NCBI GenBank assembly: GCA_025800305.1
Contig: JAOXRY010000209.1
Span: 1 to 11,740, forward strand
Source of the DNA: Campylobacterales bacterium
Lineage (GTDB): Bacteria; Campylobacterota; Campylobacteria; Campylobacterales; SZUA-545
DNA: 11,740 bases
Direction: 5' to 3'
In this document: piece by piece, positions 1 to 7,392 of the stretch
Numbering within the stretch: the stretch's first letter is position 1
Layout: every line of letters starts with the position of its first letter
Translations under genes and position numbers: made by a program
The notes under the pieces: model-generated
What the model was told of the DNA's origin: nothing
What the model saw: the letters and a program-made list of their open reading frames with translations, nothing else
The model's database searches: none

Positions 1-552
1 CATCATTTGAAACATTATTAATTCATACTCTTTAAAAGATAGCATATAATCTCTAATGTATCTAAACTTTCTATCATTGTATGAATATAATTCAAAATTT
101 TTTAGATAACTCTTAAAATCAATTTCATTAATAATTTGCGAATACTTTAAACTATAGAGGTCTTTTGTTTCAAGATACTTAAAAAAATCAATATAAAAAT
201 CCTCTATATCATCAAAACTTCTATGTCTGAAGTCTCTAAAGATTTCTAATTTGTCATACCTATCTTCAAGAAAACTTGTATGGAGAAACCAAAAAGCTTT
301 TATAGAATATTCTTGTAAAACAGGGTATGCAACAACATATTGACTCTTTAGTGCGTCATCAAAAGTAATGCATACATCTTGTTTACCTAATCTATTTTTA
401 CTTTGTAAATCAAGCCACATTTCTGCAGAAAGTAAGTTATATTCTTTTTGTACAAAATTTAATAAATTACGAAAATCTTTTTCGGTTATTGAACCTTGTG
501 TTTTAATATGTTTTTCATTATGAAAATGATGAAAAAGAAGTCCAAAACTCAT
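1..552 (-). CDS. NodB-type polysaccharide deacetylase family protein (partial, C-terminus beyond left edge)
   Basis: An open frame of 184 codons runs from an ATG at 552 to the left edge without a stop, so the C-terminal part is missing. Residues 61-67 read CITFDDA, the first NodB-homology motif (TFDD, whose second Asp is the catalytic base in this family). The opening GLLFHHFHNE (residues 4-13) and the SITEKDF segment are typical of polysaccharide deacetylase-like proteins of surface-glycan clusters. The HxxxH metal-binding motif is not seen in the visible part and may lie beyond the edge, after an insertion rich in aromatic and charged residues (about 105-184). The start overlaps the stop of the glycosyltransferase upstream (TAATG), so the two are probably translationally coupled. 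The likely role is removal of an acyl group from a sugar of a cell-surface polysaccharide; the substrate is unknown. The family call is fairly sure, but activity is not proven. Confidence 0.75.
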   Translation of the reverse strand, partial: MSFGLLFHHFHNEKHIKTQGSITEKDFRNLLNFVQKEYNLLSAEMWLDLQSKNRLGKQDVCITFDDALKSQYVVAYPVLQEYSIKAFWFLHTSFLEDRYDKLEIFRDFRHRSFDDIEDFYIDFFKYLETKDLYSLKYSQIINEIDFKSYLKNFELYSYNDRKFRYIRDYMLSFKEYELIMFQMM

Positions 553-1952
553 TAAAGTAAGCCAGATAATAGTTTTGCTATAGAAGCTTCTTGTTCATTA
601 AAACGTTCAAATCCTCTTTGATAAAAATACTTTTGCATTCTCAATCTTTCATTATCTGAATTATCAACTTTTTTAAGAATAAATTCTTTAATTTCTAAAT
701 GTAGATCTCTAATATTTCGTAAAATATGTAAAAGTTGACTATCTGTGTAAATATAATCATCTGCCAAAAGAAAGTATTTTTTTCCTAATACAATTGACTC
801 AAATAAAATCGTACCACCGTATCCGATTGTAAAATCTGCCTTTTGTATAATCTCTTTACCCGAAACATTTACATCTAAGAGCATCACATTTGGAATTTTT
901 GAAACTTGTTTATAAAAAGTGATATCTCTTAATCCAACTCCTAAAGGATGTTCCTTTACGACTAAGATGTAGCCTAGGGGAATAGACTTAGAAATATTTT
1001 CAATTACAGATATTTGATTCATAAACATTGGAGTAACTGTGCCAGTCGAAGCTTCTGGTTGTAATTGTAGAGGAAAGAAAATAAACTTATCATCAGGGAT
1101 TTTTTTTGACCAGTTCATAGTAAAAGACAGATACAACTTTACATACAGACGATAAAAATTTGCTATAATTTTTTTTCTTTTTACAATTTTATCAATTTCT
1201 AGATATTTTCGATATTTTTTGTTTTTAGGACTGTGCTTCTTTTGTTTAAATAACAACTCAAAATTAGGGGAGAAAACGCCAAAAAGACTTTTTTTTACAT
1301 TTAAAGTATTCTTTATTTTTTCTTTATGATATTGATGGACATCATAATGCTCTAAATGTTTTCCATAGTGTTCAGGCATTTCTTTTGTTAAAATAACATC
1401 TTTACAAGGCTTACAAAAAATTCCATCATTAAGATATAATAGATTGTTGCTAATAATCCAATGTGGATGAAAAGATATACACCTTTTATCTAACTCTTCA
1501 GAGATTTTAAATGTCAAAGTTGAAATAAAATTATCCGCATAACCACTAAAGACAATACTACTCTTCTCTATATATGGTTCTAAAAAAAGAACAAAACTCT
1601 TAATTAAAAAATTAATTTCGTCACTGTTAAAAGTGTAATTGCCTAAAACTTTATCTGTTCCACTATAATAATTAACAAAAAGACGTTCACAAACTACTGC
1701 TAGGAACAAGTTAGTTTTAGTATATTTTTTATTAAGAGCTTCAATATCAAAAGCCTCTATCTTTTCAATCTCATTTTCCAGAAATTCTTCATAAGAAAAT
1801 GAATTAGTTACGTCTGCTTTTCTATAGGTTAAAATTTTATAATTGATTTCTTTAGAAAAGTGAGATGATATCTTTTTATGAAAATCATTCAAACTATCAG
1901 AATAATTGCTCACCAATAAAATATCAATTTTTTCCATTAATAACTTTTCCAT
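552..1952 (-). CDS. capsule-type (KpsC/KpsS-like) glycosyltransferase, surface polysaccharide synthesis
   Basis: A protein of 466 residues with no signal peptide, so probably cytoplasmic. The C-terminal half carries the hallmarks of the Capsule_synth/KpsC-KpsS family. These are a PLQLQPE segment (residues 294-300), VVKEHP (331-336), and a glycine-rich loop GYGGT (377-381) followed by ES at 385-386. Known family members transfer Kdo or other sugars during capsule or lipid-anchor synthesis, but sugar and acceptor cannot be read here. The middle has a CKPC (180-183) and a His-rich stretch (about 195-209) that I do not recognise. The first ATG (1952) overlaps the flippase gene by 29 bp. An alternative ATG at 1937 (461 residues, starting MEKIDILL) has a GGAAAA Shine-Dalgarno-like stretch just upstream and may be the true start. 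The gene lies between pglK and a deacetylase gene, which fits a surface-glycan operon. Confidence 0.72.
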   Translation of the reverse strand: MEKLLMEKIDILLVSNYSDSLNDFHKKISSHFSKEINYKILTYRKADVTNSFSYEEFLENEIEKIEAFDIEALNKKYTKTNLFLAVVCERLFVNYYSGTDKVLGNYTFNSDEINFLIKSFVLFLEPYIEKSSIVFSGYADNFISTLTFKISEELDKRCISFHPHWIISNNLLYLNDGIFCKPCKDVILTKEMPEHYGKHLEHYDVHQYHKEKIKNTLNVKKSLFGVFSPNFELLFKQKKHSPKNKKYRKYLEIDKIVKRKKIIANFYRLYVKLYLSFTMNWSKKIPDDKFIFFPLQLQPEASTGTVTPMFMNQISVIENISKSIPLGYILVVKEHPLGVGLRDITFYKQVSKIPNVMLLDVNVSGKEIIQKADFTIGYGGTILFESIVLGKKYFLLADDYIYTDSQLLHILRNIRDLHLEIKEFILKKVDNSDNERLRMQKYFYQRGFERFNEQEASIAKLLSGLL

Positions 1953-3627
1953 TTCTTATTTCAAAGGTTTCATCACAGCGTTTAATTGTACTTAATCTAT
2001 GAGCAATAATGATAAGAGTTTTATTTTTAGCTAAATCATATATTTCATCCATAATTTCAGCTTCAATAGCTTCATCTAAAGCACTTGTAGCTTCATCTAA
2101 GACTAAAATCTCAGGTTTAGAATAGAGAGCCCTTGCAATAGCAATTCTTTGCTTTTGCCCACCACTTAATTGGATACCACCTTCACCTACGCGTGTATTA
2201 ATACCCTCTTTTTCTTGTAAGAAGTCATAGATTTTTGCTTGTTTAAGAACTTTAACGAGTTTTTCTTCATCAAAATTATTATCAAAGGCTATATTCTCAG
2301 CTACTGTTCCATCAAATAGATAAACAGTTTGTGGAATGTAACCAATTTTTTTTCTCCACGAAGCTATATTTTTATCAGTTAACTCTATCCCATCAATTAC
2401 AATAGAACCACTTTTTATATTATAAAGTCCTATTATATTATCAACTAAAGTAGTTTTTCCACTGCCACTTTGACCAATAAAAGCTACAGAGTCTCCTTTA
2501 TTGATATAAAATGAAATATTATCAATTATTGTTTTTTCACCATACTTAAAAGAGAAATTTTTTATCAAAATCTGTTTACTAAATTCTATCTTCTCTTTTT
2601 TTAAATTCTCTTCATTAAAATTTAATTCTTCATAAACTATTTCTAACGCTTTTGATTCATGTAAGATTTTGTTATACGTACTCATTATTCTATTTGCTGA
2701 TGGCATTAACCTATATAGTGCTAAAACATAAATTGATAATAAAGGAATTACATCTGTAATATCTTTTTGGTATTTGTAGAGAATATAAATCACCATACTA
2801 ATAACCAAAGTAAATCCTACTAATTCTAAAAAAATTCGAGGAATGCTATTTAAAGTTTGATATTTTGTTATAGAATAAGCATAGCCATAACTAGCTTTTT
2901 TAAATCTATTTGTTAATACACTACTATCTTTAATAAATTTAATTAATTTAAAGTTACCAAATGTACTATTTATTGCTTCATAAAGCTCTTTTTGAAAGGA
3001 TGCCCTATCAACACCATATTTTTTAACTCGTCCAGAAATAACTTTTGTAAGAAAAAGAATCTTTAATAAAAGTAATGTAGTAACAAGTAGTGTAATCTTC
3101 CAATTAACAAAAAGTAATATAGAGTATATAAATATCACAACAAAAATTTCACTAGTTAAAAGTAAAAATTGACTAATAACTATCATTGTGGTATTAGCTT
3201 CATTAATAATTGATTTAGTCAAAAAAGAGCTATTTTTATTAACAAAGTCTTTATAGGGTAATAATAAATATTTTTGATATAGTTTAAAGGCTAGTAGATG
3301 ATACCTACCTTGAGAAAATTTTGCTAATAAAAAAAAGTAAAGCAGATTAATACCAGCTCTAAAGATATAAAAAATAACCAATAAAATACCAAATGTAATA
3401 ACAAAACTAATTTCATTTGAAAAATTAAAAAACTCAAAAAGGAATTGATAGTATTCATTAGAATGGATAAGATCAAAATTACTAGAAACAGCAATAAATG
3501 GCATTATTGCGGAGACACCTACCGTCTCAATTAAAGCAACAAAAACAGATAAAAAAAGTAATCCAACTAAAAACTGTTTATCTCTTTTTGAGAGAATAAA
3601 TCTAATTTTGTTGATTATATCCAACAA
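1924..3627 (-). CDS. pglK: PglK-like ABC flippase for undecaprenyl-linked oligosaccharide
   Basis: A half-size ABC exporter of 567 residues. An N-terminal transmembrane domain (about 20-330, roughly six helices) is followed by a nucleotide-binding domain (about 350-567). The ATPase is complete: Walker A GQSGSGKT (385-392), Q433, signature LSGGQ (487-491), Walker B ILVLDE (507-512) and switch His543. Length and motifs such as VLALYRLMPSANRI (301-314) and GRYH (107-110) match, from memory, C. jejuni PglK (WlaB). PglK flips the lipid-linked heptasaccharide into the periplasm for N-glycosylation by PglB. MsbA-type lipid A export is a less likely alternative. The start codon is TTG (3627, or the adjacent TTG at 3624): an in-frame TGA lies just upstream and there is no nearby ATG. 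It overlaps the ppx 3' end by 13 bp, and no strong Shine-Dalgarno is visible, so translation probably depends on coupling. No pglB oligosaccharyltransferase lies inside the window. Confidence 0.85.
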   Translation of the reverse strand: MLDIINKIRFILSKRDKQFLVGLLFLSVFVALIETVGVSAIMPFIAVSSNFDLIHSNEYYQFLFEFFNFSNEISFVITFGILLVIFYIFRAGINLLYFFLLAKFSQGRYHLLAFKLYQKYLLLPYKDFVNKNSSFLTKSIINEANTTMIVISQFLLLTSEIFVVIFIYSILLFVNWKITLLVTTLLLLKILFLTKVISGRVKKYGVDRASFQKELYEAINSTFGNFKLIKFIKDSSVLTNRFKKASYGYAYSITKYQTLNSIPRIFLELVGFTLVISMVIYILYKYQKDITDVIPLLSIYVLALYRLMPSANRIMSTYNKILHESKALEIVYEELNFNEENLKKEKIEFSKQILIKNFSFKYGEKTIIDNISFYINKGDSVAFIGQSGSGKTTLVDNIIGLYNIKSGSIVIDGIELTDKNIASWRKKIGYIPQTVYLFDGTVAENIAFDNNFDEEKLVKVLKQAKIYDFLQEKEGINTRVGEGGIQLSGGQKQRIAIARALYSKPEILVLDEATSALDEAIEAEIMDEIYDLAKNKTLIIIAHRLSTIKRCDETFEIRNGKVINGKN

Positions 3628-5042
3628 AACTCAACACCATCAATAATTTTTAAATTTTTAAAATATTCTTGAGAGAGGTAACTAGAGTCACTTTTAATTA
3701 CCAGTCTACTCCCTTCTATTTCAAATATCACATCTTTTGCTGTCTTATTTTTGTTAATAGAGTTCACAACAAATAAAATTGCGGAAAGCCACTTAATCTC
3801 ACTAGTACCTGAATATTTCACTAGATCTTTTTTTTGTTGATTATTTAGAATATTTGCTATAATAAATCTCTCTTTATGTGATAAACCATAGCTAAGCCCT
3901 AAAAGAGCAATTTCATAAGCTTGAATTCCTCTTTTATAAAAATGGATTGTTTTTCCTAAACTACTTAGTTTAGCTGCATAATTTAATAATCTTTTATACT
4001 CTTTTGGTAATTTATGATTTTCTTGTAGTACATCAAATAGTTTCATTGAAATCTTAGAAAGGTATTCTCCCTCTTTTCTATTTAGATCAAATTTATCAAT
4101 TAAAGATCTTACACTTGGATTAAAGTTATCTGGAAACATTCCATTTGAATTTCTTAGAAGATCTGATAAAAATACTCCTTCACGCACTCCCACTCCACTA
4201 GCAATAACTTTTTTACCTTGAATTTTTTTAATAATTTCAATAAAGATAAGGGTCCCTTCTCTGATTACATCAACCCTTTCTTGCTTAAACCCCAAAGATT
4301 TTAGTTCTCTTTTTTTAGCTCCGATAATCTGTTGAAAAAATTCTTTTTGATTTTTCACTTCATATTCAAAACCATGGATGATATTTAGATAATACTCTTC
4401 TCTTTTTATAATAGCCTCAGACACTGCCCTAAGAGTTCCACCAATCCCTATTACATTTTCACATTTATAATCATCTAATCTATCCAGCTCTTTTCTTATA
4501 AATTCTTTTGCATTTTCTATGTTTTTTTCATCTGAGAAAAGTTCTTTTAATCTTACAGTTCCAAGATCTAAAGAGATCGTTTTAATGATCTTTCTATTCT
4601 TAATAAAAGCAAGTTCTGTAGAACCTCCTCCAATATCTACAGTAATTCCATCAGATAAATAAAGAAGATTAGAAGCAGCGACACCGCCATAGTATGCTTC
4701 CTTCATCCCATCAATAACTTTAATGTTTAATTTATGTTTCTCTTTAATAATATGAAGAAACTGCTCTTTATTTGATGCATCTCTTACTGCCGATGTGGCA
4801 ACAGCTAAAATTTTTCTTGCTTTATAAAACTTTGCTATTTCTAAAAAATCACCTATTGCCGCAACTGCTCTATCAATTGGTTCTTTCTGTAAATTTCCAC
4901 CATTTTTATAAGAGTCTTCACTAATTCTAACTCTAGCTTTTACCTCTTCTAAAAGATGAAAACCAAAACGACTAGTTTTCCTAAATACTGCCATCCTAAC
5001 AGAGTTAGATCCTATATCGATAACAGCAGTTACTTTAGCCAA
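3615..5042 (-). CDS. ppx: Ppx/GppA family exopolyphosphatase / pppGpp phosphohydrolase
   Basis: A 475-residue member of the sugar-kinase/Hsp70 superfamily. Phosphate-binding motifs are DIGSNS (9-14), the ATSAVRDA segment (82-89), catalytic Glu in KEAYYGG (Glu115), DIGGGSTE (136-143) and GIGGT (199-203). The family hydrolyses terminal phosphates of polyphosphate and/or pppGpp, linking it to phosphate storage and the stringent response; sequence alone does not separate Ppx from GppA. The C-terminal domain (about 310-475) is where Ppx proteins carry an HD-like fold, but the usual His-Asp pair is replaced (SSLGKTIHFYKRG, 360-372). The start is TTG: the stop codon of the ferredoxin lies in the same frame only one codon upstream (TAA-CAA-TTG), and the next ATG (codon 17) would cut off DIGSNS. 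No Shine-Dalgarno is visible, so reinitiation after the ferredoxin is likely. Confidence 0.9.
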   Translation of the reverse strand: MAKVTAVIDIGSNSVRMAVFRKTSRFGFHLLEEVKARVRISEDSYKNGGNLQKEPIDRAVAAIGDFLEIAKFYKARKILAVATSAVRDASNKEQFLHIIKEKHKLNIKVIDGMKEAYYGGVAASNLLYLSDGITVDIGGGSTELAFIKNRKIIKTISLDLGTVRLKELFSDEKNIENAKEFIRKELDRLDDYKCENVIGIGGTLRAVSEAIIKREEYYLNIIHGFEYEVKNQKEFFQQIIGAKKRELKSLGFKQERVDVIREGTLIFIEIIKKIQGKKVIASGVGVREGVFLSDLLRNSNGMFPDNFNPSVRSLIDKFDLNRKEGEYLSKISMKLFDVLQENHKLPKEYKRLLNYAAKLSSLGKTIHFYKRGIQAYEIALLGLSYGLSHKERFIIANILNNQQKKDLVKYSGTSEIKWLSAILFVVNSINKNKTAKDVIFEIEGSRLVIKSDSSYLSQEYFKNLKIIDGVEFCWI

Positions 5043-5045
5043 TTG

Positions 5046-5297
5046 TTAGTCTAAATTTTTAAGATTTTTAAATTTTGCAGATAATTCAACTGCTGTTTCT
5101 ATATTGTCTGGATCAACATCAATTGCATCAACAGGACAAACAGCAATACAAGCTGGTTCATCATAAGAACCAACGCACTCAGTACAAATATCTGGATCGA
5201 TTACGTAAACCGGATCTCCCTCATCAATTGCTTCATTTGGACACTCATCAATACAAGCATCACATGCGATACATTCATCACTAATAAATAAGCTCAT
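5046..5297 (-). CDS. fdxB: 2[4Fe-4S] ferredoxin, Allochromatium (Alvin/YfhL) type
   Basis: A small acidic electron carrier of 83 residues. Cluster I ligands are C9, C12, C15 and C19-P. The second motif is C38-x2-C41-x8-C50-x3-C54-P. The long x8 loop between the second and third Cys, plus the C-terminal extension, is the mark of Alvin-type low-potential ferredoxins. I prefer the ATG at 5297 over the GTG two codons upstream, because the AAGG Shine-Dalgarno sits 9 nt before the ATG but only 3 nt before the GTG. The gene lies 76 bp after the kinase gene and directly before ppx. The same ferredoxin-ppx pairing next to cosR occurs, from memory, in C. jejuni (Cj0354c, fdxB). The redox partner is unknown. 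Confidence 0.92.
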   Translation of the reverse strand: MSLFISDECIACDACIDECPNEAIDEGDPVYVIDPDICTECVGSYDEPACIAVCPVDAIDVDPDNIETAVELSAKFKNLKNLD

Positions 5298-5379
5298 TTT
5301 CACTTACCTTGGTTAATTTTTTACAAAAGGTTTTTAACTATTTCTTACTTAAAGTTTTCTTTAATAGTAGCTTTTTTTT

Positions 5380-6666
5380 CTAGCTTGTCATTTCACACTC
5401 TAAAACAACTGATGCAATTGTCCCAGATCTGTCTTTTCTATTTTCAATACTTATTTTAGCATCCATAGCATTTGCCGCATTTTTTGCCAAGAAAAGCCCC
5501 AATCCAACTCCTTGTTTTTCTCCTTTTCTAATAAAAGGAGCAAATGGATCGATATCTTCATCTATACCGCATCCTTCATCAATTACTTGAATAGAAAAAC
5601 TATTTCCTTTATAGTCATTTTTAATCGTAATTGTTCCACTTTCTGGAGTAAACTTTATGGCATTTTGAACAAAATTTTGAATGATATGGTTTAAAAGACT
5701 CTCTCCAGCATAACACTCAATCTCATAGGGAAGAATTTTGTTTTCAAACTTAATTCCTTGGTTTTCAGCAAGCATTTTATAATCGACTGCTTTCTCCATT
5801 AAAAAGTTACTAATATTAATTTTTTTAGTCGGTTCAAACTGTGCATACTCTGCTCTTCCTATATCCAAAATAGAGCTGGTCATTCTATTCATCTCATCAA
5901 CTGTTTTATTATTGTTTTTTAGTGTCTCAATATATTTTTCAGGTGCTCTTTCTTTCATAAGAGTTACAGAGTTTTTAGTTTTGATAACTGCAAGAGGAGT
6001 TTTTAACTCATGGGCAAGACCTATAAAAAGTTCTTTCTGATAATTTATATGTCCCTCTATTTTATTAATAAGAATATTAACTGATTTTGCTAAAGACTTA
6101 AACTCTAATGGCACTGCGTCTCTATCAATTTTATTTAAACTAGTCTCATCCATCATAGAAAGTTCCTTAGTTAATCGACTTATAGGTTTTGCCAAAATAG
6201 CAGATAATAAATAAGAAAACACACCTATAAATAAAGTTGCTAATATATTTAATAAAACAATGATTTTTTTAATTGTTCCTAGAAGTTCTGTAACATCTGA
6301 AATATCTTTTTTTACTACAATAAAATAGTTTCTATTAACATTAATAGGATAATAAATTTCAAGATAGTTAACATCACTTCCTTGAATGTAGTTTGTTTTA
6401 TATCCATTATAATCTACACAAAGTTCTGTATGTATCTCAAAATCTACTTTATATGGAATTTTATACCTTGTCTCTCTAACGTTTTTTGTTAGATCTTCTT
6501 GAGCAATGATTATTTCAGCTGTCTCTGTAAGCTCGGTTTCTAAATCATCATAAATATGGTATTCAATAAGGGTATATACAACAAAAGAAAAAAGAAAAAC
6601 CAGTGCCCCAAAAGCAGGCACTAGCTTGAAAGCAAATTCAGTTCTTATACTACTGAAGGATAGCAA
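5380..6666 (-). CDS. membrane sensor histidine kinase paired with the HsrA-type regulator
   Basis: A 428-residue class I histidine kinase. It has a membrane helix at about 13-36, a periplasmic sensor region of roughly 95 residues (37-133), a second helix (134-158), a HAMP region (about 158-208), and a HisKA domain with the H-box FIGLAHELKTP, in which His219 is the phosphorylation site. The HATPase domain shows the N-box NFVQNAIKF (331-339), the G1 box DEGCGID (363-369), an F-box FAPF (375-378) and the G2 box GVGLGLF (386-392). All catalytic elements are present, so it should be an active kinase. The start is TTG at 6666, overlapping the regulator gene by 22 bp; there is no ATG before residue 171. 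The overlap and order imply that it phosphorylates the regulator encoded just upstream. The sensor region matches nothing I recognise, and the signal is unknown. Confidence 0.9.
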   Translation of the reverse strand: MLSFSSIRTEFAFKLVPAFGALVFLFSFVVYTLIEYHIYDDLETELTETAEIIIAQEDLTKNVRETRYKIPYKVDFEIHTELCVDYNGYKTNYIQGSDVNYLEIYYPINVNRNYFIVVKKDISDVTELLGTIKKIIVLLNILATLFIGVFSYLLSAILAKPISRLTKELSMMDETSLNKIDRDAVPLEFKSLAKSVNILINKIEGHINYQKELFIGLAHELKTPLAVIKTKNSVTLMKERAPEKYIETLKNNNKTVDEMNRMTSSILDIGRAEYAQFEPTKKINISNFLMEKAVDYKMLAENQGIKFENKILPYEIECYAGESLLNHIIQNFVQNAIKFTPESGTITIKNDYKGNSFSIQVIDEGCGIDEDIDPFAPFIRKGEKQGVGLGLFLAKNAANAMDAKISIENRKDRSGTIASVVLECEMTS

Positions 6667-7316
6667 AACCTATAACCACGCCTTCTTACAGTTTCTATAG
6701 TGTCAATTTTTAATGGTTTATCCATCTTTTGTCTAATTTGGTTAATAGCAACCTCAATAACATTTGGGGTTACAAGCTCTGGCTCTTCCCAAATTGCATC
6801 AAGTAATTGTTCTTTTGAAACAATTTGATCTCTATGCCGTGCTAAATGAGTAAGAACTTCAAAAGGTTTTCCTTTTAGGTCAATGTCCTCATCTTTAAAG
6901 AATATCTTCTCTTCATCAGGATCTATAATTAGATCTTCAATTTCAATAATGTTTGTTCCACCAAATCTAAGTCTTGCTTCCAGCCTTGCGACAAGTACGT
7001 CAAATTCAAAAGGTTTTTTGATGTAGTCATCAGCTCCACCTCTTAATGCTTCAATTTCACTATCAATATCATCTCTAGCACTAATTACAACAACAGCCGT
7101 TCTTTGACTTTTGTCTTTTACTTGATCAATAATTTCAAGACCACTTCCATCAGGAAGCATCCAATCTGTTAAAACCAAGTCATAATTTCTGATACCAATA
7201 AAATATTCAGCATCTTTCATATTCTCAGCTTCATCTGTTTGGTAGCCAAGTTCTCTCAACCCTTCAGAAAGAGTTGTGTTAAGTGTTTTCTCATCTTCAA
7301 CTATTAAAATTCTCAT
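6645..7316 (-). CDS. hsrA: OmpR-family response regulator, HsrA/CosR orthologue with intact receiver
   Basis: A 223-residue regulator. The receiver domain (1-120) is canonical: acidic pair E7-D8, phosphoacceptor D51 (LVLTDWMLPDG), S79 and K101 (IKKPF). The winged-helix DNA-binding domain (about 125-220) contains KGKPFEVLTHLARHRDQIVS and VETVRRRGYRFCYP-like text (here IETVRRRGYRFCYP). From memory this is nearly identical to HP1043 (HsrA) of H. pylori and CosR (Cj0355c) of C. jejuni. Those orthologues control essential, oxidative-stress and energy-metabolism genes; both are orphans, and HP1043 lacks the phosphoacceptor Asp. Here the site is intact and a kinase gene overlaps the 3' end. The ATG start at 7316 follows a 76-bp gap with a promoter and phased TTAAG boxes. 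Neighbouring folB, ferredoxin and ppx match the C. jejuni context. Confidence 0.9.
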   Translation of the reverse strand: MRILIVEDEKTLNTTLSEGLRELGYQTDEAENMKDAEYFIGIRNYDLVLTDWMLPDGSGLEIIDQVKDKSQRTAVVVISARDDIDSEIEALRGGADDYIKKPFEFDVLVARLEARLRFGGTNIIEIEDLIIDPDEEKIFFKDEDIDLKGKPFEVLTHLARHRDQIVSKEQLLDAIWEEPELVTPNVIEVAINQIRQKMDKPLKIDTIETVRRRGYRFCYPSVV

Positions 7317-7326
7317 GGTTATATCT

Positions 7327-7386
7327 TTAAGTTTTTCTTAAGAGGATTGTACCATAAAGTTAAGGTACTTCAAAGGTTTATTTAAG
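7327..7386 (-). promoter_or_regulatory. four helically phased TTAAG boxes, candidate HsrA autoregulatory operator
   Basis: On the + strand TTAAG occurs at 7327-7331, 7338-7342, 7360-7364 and 7382-7386. The start-to-start distances are 11, 22 and 22 bp, all multiples of one helical turn. The inner pair reads TTTAAG-N5-CTTAAG (7326-7342). The boxes flank and overlap the predicted promoter: one above the -35, one in the spacer, one at the probable transcription start and one just downstream. OmpR-family regulators bind tandem half-sites about 11 bp apart, and I recall TTAAG-like tandem motifs for HP1043. Autoregulation is therefore the likely meaning, but it is inferred. Confidence 0.5.
7346..7373 (-). 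promoter_or_regulatory. sigma70-type promoter for the response regulator-kinase operon
   Basis: On the minus strand TTGAAG (7368-7373) is followed after 16 bp by TACAAT (7346-7351). Transcription would start near 7339, leaving a leader of about 23 nt before the ATG at 7316. It lies in the only non-coding gap between folB and the regulator. Each hexamer differs from consensus at one or two positions. Confidence 0.5.
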
Positions 7387-7392
7387 AAATTT

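Noticed and set aside
5075..5284. Open frame on the plus strand opposite the ferredoxin gene
   Set aside because: Its translation is Gln/His/Leu-rich low-complexity text, and it is fully antisense to a clear 2[4Fe-4S] ferredoxin with all eight Cys.
5349..5364. Inverted repeat TTAAAG-TTTT-CTTTAA after the kinase gene
   Set aside because: A 6-bp stem made mostly of A-T pairs with no clear U-tract is too weak to call a terminator; such palindromes are expected in AT-rich DNA.
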